DNA of 64,000 bases from Qipengyuania mesophila (GTDB taxonomy: Bacteria; Pseudomonadota; Alphaproteobacteria; Sphingomonadales; Sphingomonadaceae), in assembly GCF_019711655.1 (NCBI RefSeq), contig NZ_JAIGNU010000001.1, forward strand, positions 1,087,501 through 1,151,500, given 5' to 3'. Positions within the stretch are counted from its first letter, which is position 1. The number at the start of each line of letters is the position of its first letter. The notes beneath the pieces were generated by a model. That model was not told the DNA's origin, did not search any database, and was given only the letters and a program-made list of their open reading frames with translations. The position numbers were made by a program, and so were the translations under genes. Shown one piece after another: positions 1-8,598 of this stretch.

Positions 1-687
1 CCGAGCCACGATCCTGCGAAGATCGAGACCAGTGTGTCCGACGGCAAGCTGAGCGGCACCAAGGCCTTCGTCCATGAAGCGCATGGTGCGGACCTGTTCG
101 TCGTCGCGGCGAAGGACGGGCTTTACCTGGTCGAGAAAGGCGACGGCGTCGCGCTCACCACCCGCAAGCTGACCGACCAGCGCAGCCATGCCGACGTCAC
201 CTTCGACGGCGCGGCGGCGGAGAAGCTCGCCAATGGCGGCGACAGCCTGCTCGATGACGTGCTCGACCGCGCGCGCGTGCTCACCGCAGCCGAAATGCTC
301 GGCATGGCGCAGCAAGTGTTCGACGACACGCTCGACTATCTGAAGCAGCGCGTGCAGTTCAACCAGGTGCTGGCGAGCTTCCAGGCGCTGCAACACCGCA
401 TGGCGGACCTCTTCGCCGATCTCGCCCAGATGCGCAGCGCGGTCGAGGCGGGCCTGCAAGCCGTCGATGCCGGCTTCGGCGTGGCGCGCGCGGCGACCAT
501 CGCCAAGACGGAAGCCAACCGCGTTATGCACACCATGGCAAACGAGGGCATCCAGCTGCACGGCGGGATCGGCATGACCGATGAGTACGACGTCGGCTTC
601 TATCTCAAGCGCGCCCGCGTGCTGGAGCAGAGCTTCGGTTCGTCGAGCTGGTTAAAGGACCGATTTTCCAAGCTTTCTGGCTACTAG
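1..687 (+). CDS. Acyl-CoA dehydrogenase, C-terminal part (5' end outside window)
   Basis: The reading frame is open from the first base, so the gene starts upstream of the window and only about 228 C-terminal residues are seen. The sequence has the middle beta domain followed by the all-alpha C-terminal domain of flavin acyl-CoA dehydrogenases, including the R-V-Q-F-N-Q segment that follows the helical entry and the H-G-G-I-G-M-T stretch near the C-terminus. The family oxidises acyl-CoA thioesters to 2-enoyl-CoA with FAD and passes electrons to ETF. Substrate cannot be told from this fragment. The following TonB receptor suggests an uptake/degradation context, but the two genes are separated by 166 bases and need not be one operon. 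Confidence 0.85.
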   Translation, partial: PSHDPAKIETSVSDGKLSGTKAFVHEAHGADLFVVAAKDGLYLVEKGDGVALTTRKLTDQRSHADVTFDGAAAEKLANGGDSLLDDVLDRARVLTAAEMLGMAQQVFDDTLDYLKQRVQFNQVLASFQALQHRMADLFADLAQMRSAVEAGLQAVDAGFGVARAATIAKTEANRVMHTMANEGIQLHGGIGMTDEYDVGFYLKRARVLEQSFGSSSWLKDRFSKLSGY

Positions 688-853
688 AAACCTGCATGTA
701 GTGACCTGCATGGCATTTTTGCCACATGCTTGTCGACAATGTGAAATAATCCGTCAATTCATCTACCAAGTCTTGAAATGAAACGCGCTTATCGGCATCG
801 TTTCTAACATCGACTAGTGCCTAGGATGGGGCACATTCTTAGAGGAGAGGCAC

Positions 854-3586
854 ATGAAAAGATTTCCATCACGCCACCATTGCGCCCTTAGTGCATTGGC
901 AGCGGCACTTGCCTTCACACCGACAGCCGCCTTCGCCCAGGATGTTGGCGAACCCGATGCGGATCTGGTTGAAGGGGCCGATGTCGAAGACCAAAACGTA
1001 ATCATTGTTACCGCGCAAGGGCGATCGCAGGTCTTGGCGGATGTTCCAGTCGCCGTGTCAGCTGTTTCCGGAGAAACCCTCCAGAATTCGGGCGCCAGCG
1101 ACATACGTGAGCTGAACCAGGTTGCACCGTCCCTGCTGGTGTCTTCCACCGGCAACGAAGCTAACGGTTCCGCGCGTATTCGCGGTATCGGCACGGTCGG
1201 CGACAACCCTGGTCTGGAAAGTTCGGTCGCGGTTTTTGTCGATGGAGTCTATCGCTCTCGTTCGGGAAGCGCCCTGAGTGAGCTCGGCCCTATCGACAGG
1301 GTCGAAATCCTTCGCGGTCCCCAAGGTACTCTGGGCGGGCGGAACTCATCGGCAGGCCTGATCAATATCTACACCGCACCGCCCGAGTTCGATTTCAGCG
1401 CATACGGGGCCTTCACTTATGGCAACTATGATGCGATCCGCGTCGAAGGTGGCATAAACGCTCCGCTTGGCGACACCGTAGCTGCGCGTGTGGACGGCGT
1501 TTACTTTGAGCGCGACGGCTTCTACAACGATATTACCAACGGCGGGACGATCAACAATCGCGATCGTTATCTGGTCCGCGGTCAGCTCCTGTTCGAACCC
1601 AATGACGACCTGTCCATTCGCCTTGTCGGGGATTATTCCAAAAAGGACGAAGCGTGCTGTGCCGCGACGTTCGTCCAGCCCGAGTTTGCTCCGCTTGCAC
1701 GGATCAGCGCTGGATTTGATCCCTTTACGAGGCCATCGGATGGGGCCGCCCTGACGAGTACCGCAAATCCGATCGTTCCCGTGTTGCTTGCGCTTGGGCA
1801 GGATCCGCGTGCCCTCACCCAAGACACATTCAACCGCGACCTGTACCCTACGCCGGGCAGAAGCTATGAAGGCGAAACCGAAGACTACGGTATTTCCGCT
1901 GAGATCAATTGGGATTTCGGGAACGTCACGTTGACGTCTATCACGGGCTACCGTGAATATGCCAACAGCCAGGGATCTGACACCGATTACACTACTGTCG
2001 ATATTCTCTACCGCGCTCCGACCGAGAATGCTCTTGCTCGAGACTTTGAAACATTCACTCAGGAACTGCGCCTTACCGGTGAGGCCTTCGATGGCAAACT
2101 CGATTGGTTGATCGGCGCGTATTACGCCAATGAAGAACTGCAGGTGCGTGACAATCTGCGGTTCGGCACCCAGTACGGCAATTTCGTAGCGTGCCGCATC
2201 GCTATCGCGATCAACCCGGCTTTGGTCAATCCGGGGGCTTCCAATTGCCTGGGTGCCAACGTGGCGGCATTGGACGGTACGCTGACCGGAAGCCCGGCAT
2301 TCGGCGCTGCAACCCCGGCGATCCTCGCAGGTATCAACAACCTTGCAAGCATCAGCGATTTGGGAACGGTCAGCGAGGTCTACAATCAGACGAGTGAGAA
2401 CTTCGCGTTCTTCACGCATAATATCTTTGCGATCACGGATACGCTCGATTTGACGCTGGGGCTTCGTTATACAAACGAAACCAAGGACTTCGACGCAACT
2501 TTCCGCAACGACAACACGGTTTGTCCGACAAACCGCAATCTGCTCGGAGGCTTTCTGGGTGTTCCGACTTTGGCACCTCTGGCCGGTGGTATCATCAGCC
2601 TTTCCTGCCAAGGCAATTCGACATCGGAGCTCGATGGAGTTTCTCTCGAAGACTCGCGCGAAGAGGAGGAGTTTACCGGCACGGCTATCCTGAGCTGGAA
2701 GCCAACTCCCGATCTGCTAGTCTACGGTTCGTATTCACGCGGCTACAAGGCGGGCGGTTTCAACCTCGACAGGTCTGCACTGTCAAATCCGCTTGCGTTC
2801 GATCCGGCCAATATCTCGGCAGCCGCGCTGCAGTTCGATGAAGAAACAGTCGATGCATATGAGATCGGCCTCAAATACTCGACACGCGAGTTCGGGGTTA
2901 GCATTGCAGGCTTCCGGCAAGAGTTCAGTAACTTCCAGTTGAACACGTTCAATGGGGCGTTCTACATTGTGCAGACGGTCAATAGTTGCGATAGCGATCT
3001 CGGCGGGGCCGACAGAGACGCAAGCGCGACAACCGGTGCATGCTCTTCCGATGAAGTTGCACCAGGTGTGATCGCTCAAGGTGTCGAGATCGAAACCTAT
3101 CTACGGCCCGCTCGTGATTTGGATATTACCCTTGGCGTCACCTATTCTGATACGAGCTTTGAAGACAATCTTATCGGGGACGATACCGGGGCACCGCTCG
3201 ACCCCGCACTACGCTTGCTGCCAGGCGACAACCTGTCGAATGCACCAGAGATCGTGGCAACATCGTCGCTTACGTGGACGCCGCCAATCGGCGACAGTGG
3301 GCTCGAAGGCCTGGTCTTCGTGAACGCTCGTATGGCTGGTGATTACAACACCGGCTCCGACCTGCTCTTCGGCAAGGAACAGGACAGCTTCGTCGTAGTG
3401 AACGGGCGTGTGGGTCTGACCAATATTGCGGATCGCTTCGCGATCGAGGGATGGGTCAATAATTTGTTTGACGTTGGGTATACGCAGGTGGCCTTCAACA
3501 CGCCTTTCGTGGCTCCGCAACAAACGTTCTCCGCTTTTCTTGCGGAACCGCGGACTTACGGCATCACCGTGCGCGGCAAGTTTTAA
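854..3586 (+). CDS. TonB-dependent outer-membrane receptor
   Basis: A 910-residue protein with a clear N-terminal signal peptide (about residues 1-29, ending A-F-A-Q), a plug domain (roughly 50-170, with I-R-G-I-G-T and V-E-I-L-R-G-P-Q-G-T-L-G-G motifs) and a long beta-barrel ending in an aromatic C-terminal strand (G-I-T-V-R-G-K-F). These are hallmarks of TonB/ExbBD-energised receptors. The large, loop-rich form resembles the receptors sphingomonads use for organic substrates rather than a typical siderophore receptor, but the ligand cannot be read from sequence. The ATG at 854 follows a good Shine-Dalgarno (GGAGAGG) and the gene is closed by a hairpin at 3604-3642. Confidence 0.93.
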   Translation: MKRFPSRHHCALSALAAALAFTPTAAFAQDVGEPDADLVEGADVEDQNVIIVTAQGRSQVLADVPVAVSAVSGETLQNSGASDIRELNQVAPSLLVSSTGNEANGSARIRGIGTVGDNPGLESSVAVFVDGVYRSRSGSALSELGPIDRVEILRGPQGTLGGRNSSAGLINIYTAPPEFDFSAYGAFTYGNYDAIRVEGGINAPLGDTVAARVDGVYFERDGFYNDITNGGTINNRDRYLVRGQLLFEPNDDLSIRLVGDYSKKDEACCAATFVQPEFAPLARISAGFDPFTRPSDGAALTSTANPIVPVLLALGQDPRALTQDTFNRDLYPTPGRSYEGETEDYGISAEINWDFGNVTLTSITGYREYANSQGSDTDYTTVDILYRAPTENALARDFETFTQELRLTGEAFDGKLDWLIGAYYANEELQVRDNLRFGTQYGNFVACRIAIAINPALVNPGASNCLGANVAALDGTLTGSPAFGAATPAILAGINNLASISDLGTVSEVYNQTSENFAFFTHNIFAITDTLDLTLGLRYTNETKDFDATFRNDNTVCPTNRNLLGGFLGVPTLAPLAGGIISLSCQGNSTSELDGVSLEDSREEEEFTGTAILSWKPTPDLLVYGSYSRGYKAGGFNLDRSALSNPLAFDPANISAAALQFDEETVDAYEIGLKYSTREFGVSIAGFRQEFSNFQLNTFNGAFYIVQTVNSCDSDLGGADRDASATTGACSSDEVAPGVIAQGVEIETYLRPARDLDITLGVTYSDTSFEDNLIGDDTGAPLDPALRLLPGDNLSNAPEIVATSSLTWTPPIGDSGLEGLVFVNARMAGDYNTGSDLLFGKEQDSFVVVNGRVGLTNIADRFAIEGWVNNLFDVGYTQVAFNTPFVAPQQTFSAFLAEPRTYGITVRGKF

Positions 3587-3603
3587 ACTTACTCGCTAAT
3601 TGC

Positions 3604-3642
3604 AAGAGGGTTCGGCGCTTCGCTGTGTCGAGCCCTCTTTTT
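3604..3642 (+). terminator. Rho-independent terminator of the TonB receptor gene
   Basis: Inverted repeat with AAGAGGG on the left and CCCTCTT on the right, extended by TTCG/CGAG, followed by a run of T. It lies 18 bases after the receptor stop codon. Confidence 0.8.
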
Positions 3643-3667
3643 CGAACTTTTATTTGCTCACGACTAG

Positions 3668-4077
3668 GTGGCGTCCGAACAAAAGTTCCGTGTGCTCAAT
3701 ATCGTCGATGATGTGATAGGGAGAGGCCGGCAGCGGTGTTCGCTGCATGAATCCCTCTTCGCTGGGCTACCAGCCGCCGGCCCCACAAACAATCTTGCCT
3801 CGTCCTGCCATGCTGCCTTACGCTGCGCTCCAGGCCGCCCAGCAGGGCGACCCCAACCGCCGGAACTCTAACTTAACCGGTGGACCACCCTGATGGGGCA
3901 GGTCAGGTGGAAGACTACAACCGAGAGAGACCGCCCTCATCCCTTGGCTACGCGACATCGGCGGCGTTCGCCGCCGAACTAGATAAGCAATGGCCTGCTT
4001 CGCCACGCCCTACGGGCTCCGCTGCGCAGCCCATTGCTTCAACCGCGCTCATACGCATCAACGCAGCTCGGCTCTAA
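3668..4077 (+). pseudogene. Decayed IS3-type transposase split by another IS fragment
   Basis: Bases 3668-3730 encode F-R-V-L-N-I-V-D-D-V, typical of the start of the rve/DDE integrase domain. Bases 3908-4077 encode V-E-D-Y-N-R-E-R-P followed by S-S-L-G-Y-A, the typical C-terminal end of an IS3-family transposase. The DDE core between them is missing and the gap is filled by a fragment of a different IS (3755-3905). This is therefore a scar of one insertion sequence invaded or recombined with a second, not a functional gene. Confidence 0.7.
3755..3905 (+). mobile_element. Terminal fragment of the IS3-family element found intact at 8587-9866
   Basis: About 151 bases match the OrfB 3' end and terminus of the intact element (8587-8737) in opposite orientation, ending with the same outer sequence (...CAGGTCA). 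It encodes the last 45 or so residues of OrfB ([11 protein letters not shown] to the stop). The two copies are inverted repeats flanking the 4.7-kb segment 3906-8586, so recombination between them could invert that segment. Confidence 0.85.
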
Positions 4078-4233
4078 TCCCGGCTGGGGGGAAGATCAGG
4101 GGGTCACGTCACTCATTGGAAGGCGGCTATCGCGACGCAATTCGCTCTGAAAGTCGTGGGACTATTTTGCAGGTCTTCGAGGAACAGACCTGCTAATTTT
4201 CGCCCTGCAGTTAGTTCCATTAGGATAACGCTG

Positions 4234-4647
4234 TTAGCATACGTAGGCACCGCGGCCGCTAGCCAAAAGGTTGCCAGTAGGACCGTATACACGTGTTTCA
4301 GCGACCGAGATATTTTTACCGATCTTGATTATTTTGCCCGATGCTACGAGTGGTCCCGAGGTTGCCGGGCGGTGGTAGTCGACCCTCAGATCGGCGGTCG
4401 CCTTGGCCCCTGTACCTTGCGACAATAAGGTGTAGAGCCCGGTTAAATCGATCAGAGAGGCGAGCACGCCGCCATGCGCTGAACCGATTGCCGGGTTTGA
4501 CACGATCTCGTCGCGCCAAGGCATCTCCAGTTCAAGCTGCTCGTTCGAGCATGACCGTAAAGTGAGGCCAAGCCACCGGTGAAACGGGGCAATCTGCAGG
4601 ATCTCTTCGAGGCGCTTAGGATCGATCCTTGTCAGATTATCGGTCAT
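4234..4647 (-). CDS. PaaI-type hotdog-fold thioesterase
   Basis: A 137-residue protein of the usual length for PaaI/DUF4442-like hotdog thioesterases. The central helix motif A-H-G-G-V-L-A-S-L-I-D (about residues 57-67) carries the conserved catalytic region, and the strand D-L-R-V-D-Y-H-R-P is characteristic. Family members hydrolyse acyl- or aryl-CoA esters, often in aromatic degradation. The ATG overlaps the stop of the upstream alpha/beta-hydrolase by four bases (ATGA), so the two are co-translated. Substrate is inferred only at family level. Confidence 0.8.
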   Translation of the reverse strand: MTDNLTRIDPKRLEEILQIAPFHRWLGLTLRSCSNEQLELEMPWRDEIVSNPAIGSAHGGVLASLIDLTGLYTLLSQGTGAKATADLRVDYHRPATSGPLVASGKIIKIGKNISVAETRVYGPTGNLLASGRGAYVC

Positions 4648-5531
4648 GTAACGGCTCCCTGCGGACTGTGATTACGCTTGAGAAAATCGAGTATCGCTGC
4701 CGAAAAGGCATCGTTGGCATCGCCAACCACCATATGTGTTGCCTCTGCGATGTCGGTGTATTCAGCGTGTGGAACAAGTTCGAGCAATTGCGCGACCGCG
4801 TCTTCGGAAACCAGATCGCTCGATCCGCCGCGAATAATATGCAATGGCAGCGAAAGCCTGCTGGCTGCATCGTTCAGCGCATCAAACTGGCGTTCCTGAT
4901 GAGCCGGATCGCTTCGCTTGGCTAGTGTGATGTTGCGGATAAAGGCCGGATCCCAATGCCAGTAGTAGCGGCCGTCTTCCTTCTCTCGCAGATAGCGCCG
5001 TAAGCCCTTGCCGGCTCCGCGCTTGCGGCGATGTGGCATGTAGCGCGCGATGACCTCTGCCGCTTCGTCCGGTGAAGAGAAACCGGTCTCCACGTGCTCC
5101 TCCATAAAGCCGACTACGCGCATAACGCCCCCCGTCTCCATACGCGGCGCGATGTCGACGAGAGTGAGCGACGCGAAGCGGCCCGGCGCAAGGTGTCCTT
5201 CGGCGATCAGTCCGGCCAACCCGCCAAGGGAGGCCCCGACGAGCGCTGGCTTGCGGTCCATTTTTGAAGCGATCGCAACGAGATCTGAAGCGAAGTCGCG
5301 CGTTTCGTAAGCGCCCTCGGCAGACCATTCGCTGTCGCCATGACCGCGCATATCAATTGCGATCGGACGAAATCCCGCATTGGCGAGATCGGCTGTGACA
5401 CGTTTCCATGCGTGACGGGTCTGGCCGCCCCCATGCGCGAGCAAGACCGGTAAAGCATCGGCATTTCCGGTCGCTTCGGCTGCTATGGAGATGCCACCAT
5501 CTCCCCCGATATGGAAAGTTTGCGACTGCAT
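4644..5531 (-). CDS. Alpha/beta-fold hydrolase
   Basis: A 295-residue alpha/beta hydrolase. The H-G-G-G-Q oxyanion loop is near residues 33-37, the nucleophile elbow G-A-S-L-G places the catalytic serine at about residue 101, and the catalytic histidine lies in A-T-H-M-V-V-G-D near the C-terminus. Such enzymes cleave esters, lactones or C-C bonds of ring-cleavage products. It is the first gene of a two-gene operon with the thioesterase and is divergent from a damaged marR gene. A perfect 16-bp palindrome sits 16 bases upstream of its start, so MarR-type control is likely. Confidence 0.87.
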   Translation of the reverse strand: MQSQTFHIGGDGGISIAAEATGNADALPVLLAHGGGQTRHAWKRVTADLANAGFRPIAIDMRGHGDSEWSAEGAYETRDFASDLVAIASKMDRKPALVGASLGGLAGLIAEGHLAPGRFASLTLVDIAPRMETGGVMRVVGFMEEHVETGFSSPDEAAEVIARYMPHRRKRGAGKGLRRYLREKEDGRYYWHWDPAFIRNITLAKRSDPAHQERQFDALNDAASRLSLPLHIIRGGSSDLVSEDAVAQLLELVPHAEYTDIAEATHMVVGDANDAFSAAILDFLKRNHSPQGAVT

Positions 5532-5546
5532 ACCGCAACCTCATAT

Positions 5547-5562
5547 TGTAAATCGATTTACA
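5547..5562. promoter_or_regulatory. Perfect 16-bp palindrome, probable MarR-type operator
   Basis: TGTAAATCGATTTACA is an exact inverted repeat in the intergenic region between the hydrolase/thioesterase operon and the divergent marR remnant. Location and size fit a dimeric winged-helix repressor site. The regulator that binds it may now be the intact MarR paralogue at 6389, since the adjacent marR gene is frameshifted. Confidence 0.55.
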
Positions 5563-5625
5563 GTAAACGGCTTTATTTCCTGATCCGCTATGGTAGGTTG
5601 CCCTAGATGGCTGCCATGACGGGCT

Positions 5626-6083
5626 ATGACGCGGATACAAAGGGGGGCAAGTTCCCTCACCGATACCGATCGGCTGTTCTTTCTTATGGAGGAAGTGACC
5701 CGGCGTTTGCGCAGGACCGCCGATTCTTCGGTTGAACAATTCGGGCTCACGCGGACGCAATGGAGTATATTGGCTTATCTTTCGGAGCCCAGGCATGACC
5801 CAGACAGAGCTGGCTCGGGAACTGAAGCTAGAGCGCGCTAGCATCGGCCAGACTATTGATCGCCTGGAAGAACTTGAGCTGGTGGAAAGACGCAGGCGCG
5901 AAGAACGACAGGCGCGTTTGGCGGGTTCATTTACGCCCTGCCGCAATCGAGCTACTTCCCAAGATGCGAGTAGAAGCTGATGCAATGTATGCTCGCTTGC
6001 TCGGGGGGATCCGTTTTGGGGAACTGGAGCGCTTACGCGGATCGCTGGCTAGGATGCATGACAATCTGGGCAGCGAGCCATAA
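5626..6083 (+). pseudogene. MarR-family regulator with two frameshifts
   Basis: Three overlapping reading frames together make one MarR protein. Frame 1 gives D-R-L-F-F-L-M-E-E-V ... Q-W-S-I-L-A-Y-L-S-E-P, frame 2 gives G-M-T-Q-T-E-L-A-R-E-L ... L-E-L-V-E-R, and frame 3 gives D-R-R-V-W-R-V-H-L to the end. The first shift falls in a CCC run near 5788-5790 and the second near 5895-5905; each behaves as one extra base. The reconstructed protein is clearly paralogous to the intact MarR at 6389-6877. Two lesions argue for real decay, but homopolymer sequencing errors cannot be excluded. Confidence 0.75.
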
Positions 6084-6388
6084 TCACTCGAAATCGAGCC
6101 CATGCCCCGCGTTCACGCCCGCGTTTGCCCTTCAGGGGGTCTGATGCTCAGATGAGGGACGCCGAGCGCATGCGATCATAACATCCCGGCAGTCGTGGCA
6201 GGCGAGGTGGCCGGAGCCCCCGCACTCACCCAGCGCCGTTCGGTTCCTTATCAGCTTGAGCGACCATCGGATTCAGTTTCTGCTGTAGCGTGAAATCAGC
6301 GAGTGTTTGCATGGCGGCACTGCTAGCGAATATGGTTGACGCTGAGCTTGAACACGCCAGGCATGCGCGAGCCTTCCAAGATAGCGCT

Positions 6389-6877
6389 ATGGATAAGCAT
6401 ATGCCGAAAGATGAGATACGTGATTACGCCCCCAACGAAAAGGATGACATCCTTTATTTGCTAGAAGAGGTGAACAGGACCGCTCGGCGGACCTTCGACG
6501 CTCTGATCGTGGGGCTCGACCTCAATCAAACACAATGGCGGATCATCGCGTCCTTGTTGCGAGAACCTACGCTAACACAGACCGAGATTTCTCGCCTGCT
6601 CGAGCTTGAATCGGCGACGATAGGACAGGCTGTCGCAGTTTTGGTTGAAAAAGGTTTGATCGAGCGAGAGCGGGCGGCGCACGATCGAAGGGTTTGGAAC
6701 CTCCACCTCACCGAGCAAGTAAGAACCATCTGGCCGGAACTGCGCGAAGCGGCTGATCGACTCCACGAAATTCTCTGGAAGGGAATGTCTGCGCCTCAAA
6801 TCGACCTCCTGCGTACGATGCTTCGAAAAGTTGCGGAGAATCAGAAGCAGGCTGACACTTGCGAAGAAAGCCGATGA
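6389..6877 (+). CDS. MarR-family transcriptional regulator
   Basis: A winged-helix MarR protein of about 162 residues from this ATG; the frame is open further upstream to 6290 and an ATG at 6401 is also possible. The DNA-recognition part reads T-Q-T-E-I-S-R-L-L-E-L-E-S-A-T followed by the wing region E-R-E-R-A-A-H-D-R-R-V-W. MarR proteins usually repress neighbouring catabolic or efflux genes and release DNA on binding small aromatics. Its stop overlaps the next start by ATGA, tying it to the UbiB-like kinase gene. It is the functional paralogue of the broken gene at 5626-6083. Confidence 0.8.
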   Translation: MDKHMPKDEIRDYAPNEKDDILYLLEEVNRTARRTFDALIVGLDLNQTQWRIIASLLREPTLTQTEISRLLELESATIGQAVAVLVEKGLIERERAAHDRRVWNLHLTEQVRTIWPELREAADRLHEILWKGMSAPQIDLLRTMLRKVAENQKQADTCEESR

Positions 6878-8460
6878 AGCATGATCTGGAAAACAGTGTC
6901 GGTGAACTGACGCGGCTAGCAGAACTCGGTCAGATTTTCGCCCGGCACGGTCTGAAAAATCTCGGAAGCTTGCTTGGCTTTATGCCGGTTTCGGAGAATG
7001 AGCCAGATACCGAGGACTTGCGTCCTGCATCGGTGGTGGCGCTGTTGCGCGATGTCGGCCCTGTCGGAATAAAGCTTGGCCAGCTCCTGGCGACCAGAAG
7101 CGATCTGTTTACACAACCCTGGATTTCCGCGTTCGGCACTCTCCACGACCAGGTGGAACCGCTGCCGTTCGATAAGATCGAACCGGTGATTGTATCGGCT
7201 TGGGGCAGCGACTGGGAACGTGAATTCGCCGCTTTCGAGAGAAACCCGATCGCCTCAGCCTCTATCGCGCAGACTTATGTCGCAACCCTGCTGGACGGAA
7301 GCGAGACTATCGTGAAAATCCGCCGACCCGGCATGGCGTCCAGGATCGAGGCGGACATGAGGCTGTTGACACGGCTCGCGGGCCTCGCCGAGCGTCGGTC
7401 AAGCGACATTGCTCGCTATCGACCCGTGGAATTCCTTCAGACATTCGCCAAGAATTTAGCGCGGGAGATGGACCTGGCGGCAGAAGCACGTGCCTGTGAA
7501 AGGATTGGCGGTTATCTGGAGATGCTTGGGGTGAAGACGCCCGCGATCCACTGGGAACTCACAGGCTTGACGATCAATGTGCAGGAAGCCCTGGGCGGAA
7601 AGCCCGCGTCGCGGCACCCGGCAACTGATCCGGCAGGGAATGCCCAGTTCGCGAAGCGCTATGCCGATGCAGTGCTACGGATGATCCTTCTCAATGGAGA
7701 GTTTCATGGCGACCCGCATCCCGGCAACGTCTTCTGGATGGAAGGGAACCAGGTAGGCTTCATCGATTTCGGCTCGGTCGGCTTTCTCAGCGGCGCGCGG
7801 CGTCAGGAAATCGTCCGACTGATTTTCGCTATCGCGAACGGACAGATAGACAAGGTGGCCGATCTGCTGCTCGACTGGGCAGGCAATCCACTCGTGGATC
7901 GCGCGCAATTGGTGATGGACCTGGATGAGCTGATCGCGGAATTTAGCGGCACAGCTCTTGCCGGGATAGAATTCGCGGCAATTTTCGATCGGGTTTTCGG
8001 ATTGTTGCGCGATTATCGCCTCGTATTGCCGCCCGACCTCGCTATTTTGCTGCGCACCCTGCTGACCGCAGAGGGCTTCGTTCGCTCTTTGGCGCCGGAC
8101 TACAATATCGCCGAAGAAACGAAGCCGATCGTGATGCAATTGTTTGCCGAGCGATTTTCGATCGGAGCCGCGCGGGATCATTTGGCCAAGGTCCGCAGTG
8201 GCCTGCTTGATTTCTCGGCATCGCTGCCCGAGCTAATCGATAACGTTGCCTCGGTCGCTCGATCAGGTACGATTCAGGTATCCATCGACCCAGCCAGTCT
8301 GAACCATCTGACGCGGGAAGAGGACCGCAGCACCCCCGTCAAGGGTCCGGTGGTGGCAGCGTTGATCATCTCTGCCGCATTGCTGGCCGACCAATCGTTG
8401 TTACTGGCAGGAATTGTTCTGGCTTTCGCGGGAATAGCACTCATTCCTAGATGGAACTGA
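6874..8460 (+). CDS. ABC1/AarF/UbiB-family atypical kinase-like protein
   Basis: About 528 residues. The ABC1-family KxGQ motif is seen as G-I-K-L-G-Q-L-L-A-T-R-S near the N-terminus, followed by a P-I-A-S-A-S-I-A-Q loop, the catalytic-like H-G-D-P-H-P-G-N segment and the metal-binding I-D-F-G-S. Two hydrophobic helices close the C-terminus. UbiB-type proteins bind ATP and support ubiquinone biosynthesis, probably by extracting lipid intermediates from the membrane. The chosen ATG at 6874 overlaps the preceding marR stop; an in-frame ATG 15 bases upstream is less likely. Co-transcription with a MarR gene suggests an inducible accessory copy rather than the housekeeping ubiB. Confidence 0.84.
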   Translation: MKHDLENSVGELTRLAELGQIFARHGLKNLGSLLGFMPVSENEPDTEDLRPASVVALLRDVGPVGIKLGQLLATRSDLFTQPWISAFGTLHDQVEPLPFDKIEPVIVSAWGSDWEREFAAFERNPIASASIAQTYVATLLDGSETIVKIRRPGMASRIEADMRLLTRLAGLAERRSSDIARYRPVEFLQTFAKNLAREMDLAAEARACERIGGYLEMLGVKTPAIHWELTGLTINVQEALGGKPASRHPATDPAGNAQFAKRYADAVLRMILLNGEFHGDPHPGNVFWMEGNQVGFIDFGSVGFLSGARRQEIVRLIFAIANGQIDKVADLLLDWAGNPLVDRAQLVMDLDELIAEFSGTALAGIEFAAIFDRVFGLLRDYRLVLPPDLAILLRTLLTAEGFVRSLAPDYNIAEETKPIVMQLFAERFSIGAARDHLAKVRSGLLDFSASLPELIDNVASVARSGTIQVSIDPASLNHLTREEDRSTPVKGPVVAALIISAALLADQSLLLAGIVLAFAGIALIPRWN

Positions 8461-8537
8461 TAAGACCACACACAATGAACGCTTAGACCACGGCCGCCCG
8501 GCACCGATATTGGCTACATCAAGGGAGAAGAGTGGAA

Positions 8538-8586
8538 ATGACCGAACAGAAACCTGCCGAAGCGGTGCCTGCCGCCACCATGCTGC
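8538..8586 (+). pseudogene. 5' fragment of a gene cut by the IS element (NUDIX-like start)
   Basis: An ATG with a strong upstream AGGGAGAAGAG begins a reading frame M-T-E-Q-K-P-A-E-A-V-P-A-A-T-M-L-L that runs directly into the IS terminus at 8587. The A-V-P-A-A-T-x-L-L pattern resembles the first strand of NUDIX hydrolases, but the fragment is too short to be sure. The remainder is not seen on the far side of the IS, so the insertion was accompanied by deletion or rearrangement. Confidence 0.35.
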
Positions 8587-8598
8587 TGACCTGCCCCA

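Noticed and set aside
1346-2611. 421-codon minus-strand frame inside the TonB receptor gene
   Set aside because: Antisense shadow; the plus strand encodes a complete receptor with signal peptide and plug motifs.
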